Notes under the pieces: model-generated
Told to the model about the DNA's origin: nothing
Database searches by the model: none
The model's input: the letters and a program-made list of their open reading frames with translations, nothing else
Position numbers and translations under genes: made by a program
Shown here: positions 39,562 to 46,189 of the stretch, piece by piece
Position numbering within the stretch: position 1 is the stretch's first letter
How the letters are laid out: each line of letters opens with the position of its first letter
Source of the DNA: a virus
DNA length: 46,189 nucleotides
IMG/VR virus record: IMGVR_UViG_3300048922_000134
Location: 1 to 46,189 of that record
Reading direction: 5' to 3' (one strand)

Positions 39562-40173
39562 ATGGCTGAAACTATCCCCGAGATTGAAAACAGCGTTGAC
39601 CTGTTACGCAATATCATCTGGCAGACCGATGAAACCAATATACAAACGCTGATTGAAGCGAAACAGGCCTGGTACACCAAAGAGCAATCACAGTTCTGGT
39701 CTGACTGGTATCGAGACGTTTTCGACATCAGGACAGCTAACGATTTCGGCCTGGGCATATGGGCGCGGGTGCTTCGTGTGTCGTTCACGCTGCAGGAGTG
39801 CCCAAGCTTTTCACTGACTACCGAGCAAAAGCGGCTGGTGTGCCGCCTGCGCTATTACCAGCTGATTACCCGCTGCACGATACCCGAAGTTAACGGCATC
39901 CTGAAAGACCTGTTAGGGGACGAGATTAAGGCCTACGCGCTCGATCCTAATGACATGTCCTGCATCATGTATGTTTTCGATGAACAGCCCAGCGATGATC
40001 TGGCTGTCATCCTCGCGAAATATGATCTGCTACCGCGCCCGGCGACCGTGGGCATTAAATTTCGTGTTCTTGATTATGAGCCGTTCGGGTTCGGCCCGTA
40101 CAACATGAATTTTAATAATGCGCCGTTCTGGTGGGGGGACGGGCTTCACTATGACTTTAAATGTCCGGAGTAA
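39562..40173 (+). CDS. Baseplate gpI-like protein, DUF2612 family
   Basis: The 203-residue protein has the DUF2612 pattern: FDIRTANDFGLGIWARVLRV, LTTEQKRLVCRLRYYQLITR and FGPYNMNFNNAPFWWGDG. DUF2612 proteins follow baseplate J and link the wedges to the fibres, like P2 gpI. The next gene starts 3 bp downstream. Confidence 0.85.
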   Translation: MAETIPEIENSVDLLRNIIWQTDETNIQTLIEAKQAWYTKEQSQFWSDWYRDVFDIRTANDFGLGIWARVLRVSFTLQECPSFSLTTEQKRLVCRLRYYQLITRCTIPEVNGILKDLLGDEIKAYALDPNDMSCIMYVFDEQPSDDLAVILAKYDLLPRPATVGIKFRVLDYEPFGFGPYNMNFNNAPFWWGDGLHYDFKCPE

Positions 40174-40176
40174 ATT

Positions 40177-41217
40177 ATGGCGAATGAAGACGGAATTAAG
40201 ATTTCAGAATTAGACGATGCGGCAGCGCTAACGGGTATAGAAAAACTTCCTGTTGTTCAGGGTGGTGATACAGTAGCCGCAAAAATTGACCAGATTAAGG
40301 CATTGATACCCGCCGGAGAAAAGGGCGAAAAAGGGGATAAAGGTGACACTGGGGCTACTGGAGCTCAGGGGCCTATAGGGCCAGCAGGTCCCACTGGGCC
40401 GAAAGGTGACAAAGGTGACAAAGGTGATAAGGGCGATGAGGGCAGTTCAGCTAATATAGTTATTAGTTCTGAATCTAATAATGCTCTCGTTAATAACACG
40501 GACAGCGCAGCAGGTCCGCTTGGTTTGAAAGTACTTGTGTCTAAAGATATTCAAAATGAATTATTCATTCTTGAGGATGATACTAACCCAGGGCTATATG
40601 CTAGACCAATTAGTGCCATGCTTTTTGCTGAAAATGATTCTATCAAAAAAACATCCTCTTATCAGGGAAACCCTAAAAATGCGGCTATCAGCGTGAGGGT
40701 TAGCAATAAAGAAAATAATAATCTGAAGTTGTTAAGTTATGCTGATGCAGAAAATGAATATGGCCTTTATGCTGAAAAGGCGGCACTCAGTAGGGGAACG
40801 GGCGGAGGGAGTTGGTCGTTTGGGTATCCTGATGTGAAATCCGCGGCAAATGCATGCGGCCATCTCGGAAGCGGTGTTTACTGGAAGACAACAATTACTC
40901 TTAGTGCTGCGCCAGTCGGTGATGTGGGGGTTCACGTCAGAATTTGGTTACGAGAACTACCATGTGATGAAAATGGCGCGATCGTGCCACATTCAATCAT
41001 TACCGATTACATAGAGGCACCTTCAAATACAACACCAAAAGTTGCAATCTGGCTAATATGTCAGTCGGCACCAAGTCATTTGCTGAATATCAATACAGGA
41101 GAAATCCTACAAATAACTAGAAGCCCAGACGCAATTACTTCTGGTTTACCTGAATATACTACTTCCGGTACTCATAAAGAACCGTCATATGTACGAGAGT
41201 ATTTTTTTATCAAATAA
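40177..41217 (+). CDS. Collagen-like tail fibre protein
   Basis: The 346-residue protein begins with a short beta/helical head (about 1-46) and then carries 14 uninterrupted G-X-Y triplets (residues 47-88; mostly GDK, GEK, GPx), typical of phage collagen-like trimers. A C-terminal beta-rich domain of about 250 residues follows (WSFGYPDVKS; IWLRELPC), which may bind the receptor. It is less like other tail fibres in composition (AT-rich), so it may be host-range determining. Confidence 0.8.
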   Translation: MANEDGIKISELDDAAALTGIEKLPVVQGGDTVAAKIDQIKALIPAGEKGEKGDKGDTGATGAQGPIGPAGPTGPKGDKGDKGDKGDEGSSANIVISSESNNALVNNTDSAAGPLGLKVLVSKDIQNELFILEDDTNPGLYARPISAMLFAENDSIKKTSSYQGNPKNAAISVRVSNKENNNLKLLSYADAENEYGLYAEKAALSRGTGGGSWSFGYPDVKSAANACGHLGSGVYWKTTITLSAAPVGDVGVHVRIWLRELPCDENGAIVPHSIITDYIEAPSNTTPKVAIWLICQSAPSHLLNINTGEILQITRSPDAITSGLPEYTTSGTHKEPSYVREYFFIK

Positions 41218-41231
41218 CGCACGGGTAATAT

Positions 41232-43097
41232 ATGGAACAGAAATTTTTCCGCGTCCCCTGGGCTGCCAGTGGTGACCGCGCCAGCATTTCCGAAACTGCG
41301 CCCGCTGATGGTTCTGTAAGTTATCCGAGCGGCTGGGGGCCGGATTACCAACGCAACCCGAAAACAGACACAAAGGCTAAAAACCCCGAGCGCGACGTGA
41401 TGAACGGCGTGCTGAATGTTATCACCGGAGCAATCAGGCAGTACCAGACGAACGGTTATCCAGAATGGATTACCAGCGCTGACAATAACGGCACCGCGTT
41501 CGGCTACGATGCTGGCGTAGTGGTTTCGTATAACGGCGCGCTTTATCTGTCGCTGGTGGCTGGCAATACCGCAACTCCCGGCGCTGATACTGCTAAATGG
41601 CAACCGTATATTCAGCGTGAGGCTACAGAGGCGGAAGCGCTGGACGGTACCGGCTCAACGCAGGTGATGACTCCACGGCGCACAAAAGCACTGGCGGATA
41701 GTCTGGATGAAAAGCTGTTTACGTCTATTGAGCCGTACACGGTGCCAGTTGGCGGCGGTATGATGTGGTTTTCACAAACGCCCCCGGAGGGCTGGCTGGA
41801 AGCAAACGGCCAGAGTTTTGATAAAGCGAAAAACCCTAAACTCTCAGTCGTTTTCCCGAGTGGTTTTGTGCCGGATTTACGCGGTCGCTTTGTTCGGGGC
41901 TGGGCTCATGGCTCATCCGTTGATCCTGACTCGAACCGAGGGATTTTGAGCCTTCAGGAAATGCAGGTACAACGTCATAACCACACAAGCCCGGTTGAGC
42001 GCGCATCTGATGGTATTGATGGCCCGGAAGAGATCCGCGGCTTAATGTGGCCCGGTAGCCCACGAAAAAATACGACCAGGGCGGGGACGTCGTATGTAGG
42101 TGGGGATGAAACCCGACCTGCAAATATTGCTGTTATGTACATTGTTAAAACCGATCAGGCAGAGTCGAGCGGCGGTGATGCTGGCCCATCCAGTATTATC
42201 ATTACACCGGCAACCGATAACATTGAGTCAGGAAAGACTCGCCAGTTTTCCGCTATCGTTGTTCCCTCGAATATTGGGGGTAACTACCCAATATCCTGGA
42301 CTGTCTCTGATACCTCGCTGGGATCTATAACCAGTGGCGGGCTGTATACTGCAAACGCCGGAGCGAGTGGCACGCAGACGATTATCGCATCGATTTCGAC
42401 TGGACTTACATCAACCGCTGTTATTACGCAAAGCGTGTGGTTAACCAGCATCACGATCGGAAGCATTCCGTCGGAGCTGCTGGCCGGTAACACATACAAC
42501 GTCCCGATCACCTACTCACCAACCGGATACACAGAGTCTGTTCTGGCCTCATCGTCGGATAGTAGCGTTGCGGCGTTGAGTAGTTCGGGCGTGCTGGACA
42601 TATACAACGCAGGGACGGCGACGCTCACACTCACGGGTGCAAGTTCAGGCGTAACGCGTTCGGTGACTGTCACGGCGACGGAAGTTGTGGCGCCAGAGGT
42701 TTACCTTGCGATCAGCAAAAACTTTTCTGAGATTAAGGAGGCGGGCGCAGTAGCACAAACGGCAGCACGCGTAAATCTGGGGCTTGGTTCATTGGCTACG
42801 AAAAATAGCCTGGGAGCTGGTGACGTCGGCGCCGTACCGCTTGCCAGCGCATCACTACCCGCAGGAACGGATCTGGACTCCGTAACCGCTGCAGGCGAGT
42901 ATTTCCAGAGCGTGACGAGCAACGCTACAACGGCTCTGCACTATCCTGAGGCGGTAGCAGGAGCGCTTAAAGTTGTTGCTACTGGTGTGAGTGCAGGGGC
43001 TTGCCGCCAGTTCTACTGGCCGTACAGCTCAGGTAAAGAATACCGCCGAGCGGGATTCGGAACTCCCATCGCTTTCACTGAGTGGTCTGAACACTAA
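41232..43097 (+). CDS. Multi-domain tail fibre: collar, Ig-like and pyocin-knob-like domains
   Basis: The 621-residue protein has an N-terminal attachment region (1-145), a tail collar domain (about 175-285, PPEGWLEANGQSF; PDLRGRFVRGWAHG; RHNHT), two Ig-like domains (about 305-385 and 390-480) and a C-terminal knob (about 545-621, DLDSVTAAGEYFQ; CRQFYWPYSSGKEYRR; ending FTEWSEH) resembling pyocin knob domains. It would contact the host surface. No Tfa-type chaperone gene follows. Confidence 0.85.
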   Translation: MEQKFFRVPWAASGDRASISETAPADGSVSYPSGWGPDYQRNPKTDTKAKNPERDVMNGVLNVITGAIRQYQTNGYPEWITSADNNGTAFGYDAGVVVSYNGALYLSLVAGNTATPGADTAKWQPYIQREATEAEALDGTGSTQVMTPRRTKALADSLDEKLFTSIEPYTVPVGGGMMWFSQTPPEGWLEANGQSFDKAKNPKLSVVFPSGFVPDLRGRFVRGWAHGSSVDPDSNRGILSLQEMQVQRHNHTSPVERASDGIDGPEEIRGLMWPGSPRKNTTRAGTSYVGGDETRPANIAVMYIVKTDQAESSGGDAGPSSIIITPATDNIESGKTRQFSAIVVPSNIGGNYPISWTVSDTSLGSITSGGLYTANAGASGTQTIIASISTGLTSTAVITQSVWLTSITIGSIPSELLAGNTYNVPITYSPTGYTESVLASSSDSSVAALSSSGVLDIYNAGTATLTLTGASSGVTRSVTVTATEVVAPEVYLAISKNFSEIKEAGAVAQTAARVNLGLGSLATKNSLGAGDVGAVPLASASLPAGTDLDSVTAAGEYFQSVTSNATTALHYPEAVAGALKVVATGVSAGACRQFYWPYSSGKEYRRAGFGTPIAFTEWSEH

Positions 43098-43143
43098 ATT
43101 TTTCAATAAATCAGTGGGGTGAATCTCACTGAGTAAAACCCCC

Positions 43144-43187
43144 TTGATCTGCTTCAATGCATAAATATACTGTATGTATGAACAGTA
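43144..43187 (+). promoter_or_regulatory. SOS promoter with LexA box
   Basis: TTGATC (43144-43149) and TATACT (43166-43171), 16 bp apart, form a promoter. A LexA box of 20 bp (43168-43187) with CTGT-N8-ACAG and perfect TA..TA flanks overlaps the -10 end. LexA would repress and DNA damage would induce the two genes that follow. Confidence 0.85.
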
Positions 43188-43203
43188 TTTTGAGGGGTGG
43201 AGT

Positions 43204-43440
43204 ATGCCACGTCGCTATGACATTGAAGCAGCTTTCCGTAGTGCAATTGAAATTGACCCTCGTGGGCGGCGTACAGTCACAACGAAGCGGTTTGTTGAGG
43301 AACTCGCAAAAGTGAACTGGATGTGGTCAGGAAGTCAGGCAAATAATTGGATTGAGCATTATGTGACGATTTTTCGTGATGTCTCTCGTGAAGAAGGCGA
43401 GAACAGAACATTCGAACTGAACAGCTATGGGAGATTTTAG
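43204..43440 (+). CDS. SOS-induced small protein, candidate antirepressor
   Basis: ATG 43204 follows GGGGTGGAG; an ATG at 43174 lies inside the LexA box and is ignored. The 78-residue basic protein has IEAAFRSAIEIDPRGRRTVT and KRFVEELAKVNWMWSGSQAN, then NWIEHYVTIFRDVSR, as two or three helices. Similar genes pair with UmuD-like genes at prophage ends. Since the repressor is too short to self-cleave, this LexA-controlled protein is a good antirepressor candidate, like Gifsy or 186 Tum. It is not sequence-proven. Confidence 0.7.
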   Translation: MPRRYDIEAAFRSAIEIDPRGRRTVTTKRFVEELAKVNWMWSGSQANNWIEHYVTIFRDVSREEGENRTFELNSYGRF

Positions 43441-43442
43441 CT

Positions 43443-43832
43443 ATGGCCTTTCCATCGCCAGCTCAAGACTACATAGAACGTCCGATTTCACTCGATGAGA
43501 AGTTGATCAGACACCCTGCTGCGACCTATTTTGTTATTGCTGACAATACAAATTACCAGGCTGGAATTTTGCAGGGAGCAATTTTGGTGATCGATGCTTC
43601 GTTAAAACCATGCGATGGAACATTGCTGGTTTGCGCTGTAGATGGTGAATTTAAAGTTAGGCGTTATCGCACAATCCCACGGCCTCATCTGGAGGATTTA
43701 AGCTCCGGTAAGAAGGAAGCTTTACCAGATGACACCGATGGCTATTCAGGATCACGGGCAATTTTTGGAGTAGTGACGTACATTATCAACAATGCTCGTT
43801 TGGGGGAGTTTGACGACTGTCCTGTGATGTAA
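43443..43832 (+). CDS. UmuD'-like protein without the Ser-Lys dyad
   Basis: The 129-residue protein matches E. coli UmuD from its residue 25 on: MAFPSPAQDYIER begins where UmuD' begins after Cys24-Gly25 cleavage. The fold is kept (HPAATYFV, VIDASLKPCDG, AVDGEFKVRRY, FGVVTYII). The catalytic Ser of SGDSM is lost (ADNTNYQ at 33-39) and K97 is replaced by R73. It therefore mimics the processed form and should not cleave. Like HumD of phage P1 it may pair with host UmuC for mutagenic repair. It is co-transcribed with the 78-residue gene. Confidence 0.85.
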   Translation: MAFPSPAQDYIERPISLDEKLIRHPAATYFVIADNTNYQAGILQGAILVIDASLKPCDGTLLVCAVDGEFKVRRYRTIPRPHLEDLSSGKKEALPDDTDGYSGSRAIFGVVTYIINNARLGEFDDCPVM

Positions 43833-43835
43833 AGT

Positions 43836-43907
43836 GTTAGAATACTATCTCTACAGAAGTCCTTAAGTTGTTGAAATTTCTAATGGTGAAAGTAATGTAT
43901 TAGAATT
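43836..43907. other. Putative integrase arm-type sites, P side
   Basis: GTTAGAATA at 43836-43844 and ATTAGAATT at 43899-43907 repeat the motif found three times beside attL. They stand 104 and 41 bp left of the attR core, comparable with P arm positions in lambda-type attP. Assignment is inferred. Confidence 0.45.
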
Positions 43908-43947
43908 CATGAAATCGCTATGTATTTGATTTATAAATATATTTCTG

Positions 43948-44010
43948 CGGTCTTGAAAACCGGCGACCCGAAAGGGTTCTAGAGTTCGAATCTCTACGCT
44001 TCCGCCAAAT
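43948..44010. repeat. attR: 63-bp att core repeat (right)
   Basis: The 63 bp are identical to 298-360. Here the repeat is only the 3' part of the tRNA gene, so it is not a functional tRNA. It ends the prophage. The prophage element thus extends from about 361 to 43947. Confidence 0.97.
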
Positions 44011-44070
44011 TCTAAATAAAATCAATAGCTTGAAGAATGGTTTTGATTTTATAGTGCATAAAGTAGTACA

Positions 44071-44098
44071 AAAAAGCCCGTTTATACGGGCTTTTTTT
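44071..44098. terminator. Terminator just beyond attR
   Basis: AGCCCGT (44075-44081), loop TTAT, ACGGGCT (44086-44092) plus flanking A and T runs form a strong hairpin. It may be the original chromosomal terminator of the tRNA gene before insertion. The gap from here to 44334 holds no convincing gene. Confidence 0.75.
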
Positions 44099-44334
44099 AC
44101 ATCTAAAGTCCGTCCTTTGCTCAATAAATATCCTTTCAAATACTCATCGTTCAGGTGAGGGCTAATGCATTTCGAAGTGGGCTCTGTAAAGACGTCAGTG
44201 AATAATCCTCCCGGCGTTGAGTCATTTAACACGCTCCGAGCAGATAAACAGGGGAGTATATAAATATACATTACTGCCAATAGAGTGTTACGTTACCCAT
44301 AATATAGACAAATATTGAGAAAAGGATAGGTTCC

Positions 44335-45126
44335 ATGCAAATAATTTACCCAAGTGATTACTTTAATCTGAATAGAGTTGATGAAAATTATGAGGATGAA
44401 TTCAACTGTGCAAGTGATAACGGAGTAAAATGTGTTTTGCTATCATCACAGCATTTATTAGATAGCAAAATTAAACTTTCAGGAAACCTTGAGGCGCATG
44501 CGCCAGTTATTTGGCGAGGCTGGATGCTTAAACAGAAAGAATATAAAACATTATACAATACTGTTAAAAGCCATAGTGCGGAAATGTTAGTTTCTCCTGA
44601 TGATTACGCTTCTTGCCACTATATTACGGGCTGGTACGGAACATGTAGTGATTATACACCTGAAACTATTTTACTTACTGAGAATGATGATTTCGAAAAA
44701 ATTACATCCCGATTAAAATGGCCTTCATATTTTGTTAAAGACTATGTTAAATCACTTACGACATCGCGTGGTTCGATAGCGAAAAATGCCGAGGAAATAC
44801 AGGGGATTTTAGCCCATATTAAACAATATCGCGGAGAAATAGAGGGTGGTGTCGTGCTTAGAAAGGTTGAGGACCTAAAACCCGAAACAGAACGTAGATA
44901 TTTTTCATTCTATGGAAATGTCTACTCTGCTGATGATGTTATCCCTGCTATTGTTCATGAAATAGCGAAGCATATAAGCTCCCCTTTTTTCTCAATAGAT
45001 ATGGTTGAGACAGCTTCATCCAATCTTCGTTTGATCGAAATCGGCGATGGGCAAGTTTCAGATATTAAAGAATGGGACGTCCAAAAATTCGTTAAGATGA
45101 TTGTAAAGGCCAGCGTGTCTGGATGA
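44335..45126 (+). CDS. ATP-grasp domain protein (DUF4343/R2K-like)
   Basis: The 263-residue protein has APVIWRGWMLKQKEYKTLYN, a central SYFVKDYVKSLTTSRGS lysine-containing strand of the ATP-binding grasp, GGVVLRKVEDLKPETERRYF and a C-terminal FSIDMVETASSNLRLIEIGD with the metal-binding acidic and Asn residues. I recall the R2K ATP-grasp clade, DUF4343, which makes amide bonds and occurs in predicted tagging systems. The gene lies in the right chromosomal flank and its low GC suggests an accessory island. Confidence 0.75.
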   Translation: MQIIYPSDYFNLNRVDENYEDEFNCASDNGVKCVLLSSQHLLDSKIKLSGNLEAHAPVIWRGWMLKQKEYKTLYNTVKSHSAEMLVSPDDYASCHYITGWYGTCSDYTPETILLTENDDFEKITSRLKWPSYFVKDYVKSLTTSRGSIAKNAEEIQGILAHIKQYRGEIEGGVVLRKVEDLKPETERRYFSFYGNVYSADDVIPAIVHEIAKHISSPFFSIDMVETASSNLRLIEIGDGQVSDIKEWDVQKFVKMIVKASVSG

Positions 45127-45179
45127 GTATGTTTTAATATCAGCCTGGTTTTAAGTCTTCAGGATATGAGGCTCAAGGT

Positions 45180-45638
45180 ATGAATAAAGTTAACAATATA
45201 TATACTTGTTTTTTTAAATTGCTTGGTAAAAAAATTATCAAGTATGAAACGGCCGAGATTTATTTTGATGACTGGGAACCCTGGAATGATTTACCCATAA
45301 GAATCTACTTTGATGGTGGTGAGGTAATCTCTATTGCCTGGTCTAAATTTGATGAACTATGGTTAAGTAATGATCTAACACTTCCGTTTTCGATTGAGTA
45401 TAATCAAGTTCGCTGGGTGACAAATAGTCCAAAAGAAATCAGTGGATGTCTAAATAATAGGATATCATCGGTAAAACTTGGTGTGGATTATTTGGTTATT
45501 GAAAATAATAAAATAGAAGTATTTACACATTTGTTGGTTTATACAACTAACGGAATTTTGGATGTGTTTAATAATCTGGATGAAAATGGTTATTCTTTGA
45601 CCTCAGGTTTTGATGACAAAACAATGGATATTGTATAG
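45180..45638 (+). CDS. Hypothetical protein, possible immunity-type
   Basis: The 152-residue protein is acidic and beta-rich, with ETAEIYFDDWEPWNDLPIRI, YFDGGEVISIAWSKFD and TTNGILDVFNNLDENG. I do not recognise a family. Its small size, acidic charge and AT content resemble immunity proteins, but no toxin gene is seen beside it. It follows the ATP-grasp gene by 53 bp with an AGG-type ribosome site. Confidence 0.6.
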   Translation: MNKVNNIYTCFFKLLGKKIIKYETAEIYFDDWEPWNDLPIRIYFDGGEVISIAWSKFDELWLSNDLTLPFSIEYNQVRWVTNSPKEISGCLNNRISSVKLGVDYLVIENNKIEVFTHLLVYTTNGILDVFNNLDENGYSLTSGFDDKTMDIV

Positions 45639-45883
45639 AGTGCTTATGTCATAACTTGAATGTTGTTATTAAAGTTGCTGGATTTAATATGTTCATGCTT
45701 AAAAAGGAATGTTTGATTATACTGCGCAGTATTATGGTTTTTAATCCTTTAAAAGTATCAATGTAAGGCGTTATTATAAATAATGTACTATGACAAGGTC
45801 ATGATCTTATATTTAAAGTAATTAATATCATTTCACTAGCAATGCCCCCGTTTCAAGTAAGAGGCATTGCTGTAAGTCGATAC

Positions 45884-46189
45884 CTATGGTAAAGATACTT
45901 CGTTATTAGTGCCCATCAGTATGCTACTTTGTGATGATAAAAATTCCCCTTTATTTTCATCTCTTCCTTGTAATAATATTTTTGCATCATCTTTATTATA
46001 GTCACGAACGGCTTTAGCTGATAACTCACCGATAATAGTGTCAGATGCGCGTAGCCGATTAATAATAAGAACACACTTTGTGTCATTAAAGTCGGACATC
46101 ATGTTTTGATCTCCTTCGCTATCGCCAGCAACTAATATTGGCCCGGTATTTTTGTAATGTTGTTGTATAAATTTTTTTATGGTTTCGGT
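45884..46189 (-). CDS. HAD-superfamily phosphatase-like protein, C-terminal part (runs off window)
   Basis: The frame is open from the window's right edge without a needed ATG, giving 101 residues: a start in TETIKKFIQQHYKNTG, then PILVAGDSEGDQNMMSDFND, which is the HAD motif IV (GDSxGDxxM) region. The N-terminal nucleophile DxD lies outside. An ATG at 46102 is internal to this frame and not the true start. The protein ends 40 bp after an inverted repeat (AGCAATGCC/GGCATTGCT, about 45838-45872) that may be its terminator. Confidence 0.7.
   Translation of the reverse strand, partial: TETIKKFIQQHYKNTGPILVAGDSEGDQNMMSDFNDTKCVLIINRLRASDTIIGELSAKAVRDYNKDDAKILLQGRDENKGEFLSSQSSILMGTNNEVSLP

Noticed and set aside
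40309-40443. Repeated GGTGACAAA units as a CRISPR or iteron array
   Set aside because: They are codons of the G-X-Y collagen-like segment, with no spacers.
43918-44280. 120-codon frame on the minus strand across attR
   Set aside because: It reads the tRNA 3' end on its opposite strand (producing the RRDSNSRTLSGRRFSRP-type peptide that is a common false protein) and has no ribosome site.

Overview
The window holds one complete prophage of about 43.6 kb, with short bacterial flanks, inserted in a serine tRNA gene of an enterobacterium. The tRNA-Ser(UGA) gene at 270-357, a left-flank OppA-type protein tail, and phage genes close to the Rac, DLP12, phage 21 and UmuD families all point to Enterobacteriaceae. 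The genus cannot be fixed from this sequence. A perfect 63-bp direct repeat (298-360 and 43948-44010, the 3' part of the tRNA gene) marks attL and attR. The left copy lies in an intact tRNA gene.

Left end to the control region. Between attL and the integrase lies a low-GC, two-gene cargo operon (586-2834): a NdpA/YejK-like nucleoid-associated protein and a multi-pass membrane protein. It is a candidate accessory, possibly defence, module. A leftward early operon (11005 to 2926) encodes a chain of very small, overlapping proteins, a large protein joining a RecE-like linker to a Rad52-like annealing domain, a Gp157 family protein, a ParB-domain protein, two small Cys-pair proteins, a DUF4224 protein and the tyrosine integrase. 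Several of these small genes are only 37-59 codons long. The immunity region (11088-11656) has a short repressor with no peptidase domain, flanked on each side by two copies of a 16-bp palindromic operator, with PL and PR promoters facing outward.

Rightward early and middle region. Cro, a YdaT-family regulator, an O-type initiator with five iterons inside its gene (the likely origin) and a DnaC-like helicase loader are followed by a LexA box and a small gene, then DUF1367, YbcO-like nuclease and antiterminator Q. Beyond Q lie a HEPN-motif protein, two small leftward genes, and a phage-21-type lysis cassette: pinholin, SAR endolysin, Rz and Rz1.

Late region. A ParB-domain protein and a GT-A glycosyltransferase precede the terminase. 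The head genes are portal (DUF1073), MuF-like, DUF2213 protease/scaffold, cement protein and DUF2184 capsid. Next come connector genes and a contractile tail: DUF3383 sheath, DUF3277 tube, tail chaperones joined by a predicted -1 frameshift, short tape measure, baseplate proteins, collagen-like fibre and collar/Ig/knob fibre. The virion is therefore myovirus-like, although the control and lysis genes are lambdoid. A secreted moron gene with its own terminator interrupts the baseplate genes.

Right end. A second LexA box drives a 78-residue protein and a UmuD homologue that starts exactly where processed UmuD' starts and lacks the Ser-Lys dyad. With a repressor that cannot self-cleave, induction probably works through an SOS-made antirepressor, and the 78-residue protein is the best candidate. 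Beyond attR are an ATP-grasp protein, a small unknown protein and the C-terminal part of a HAD-family protein running off the window.
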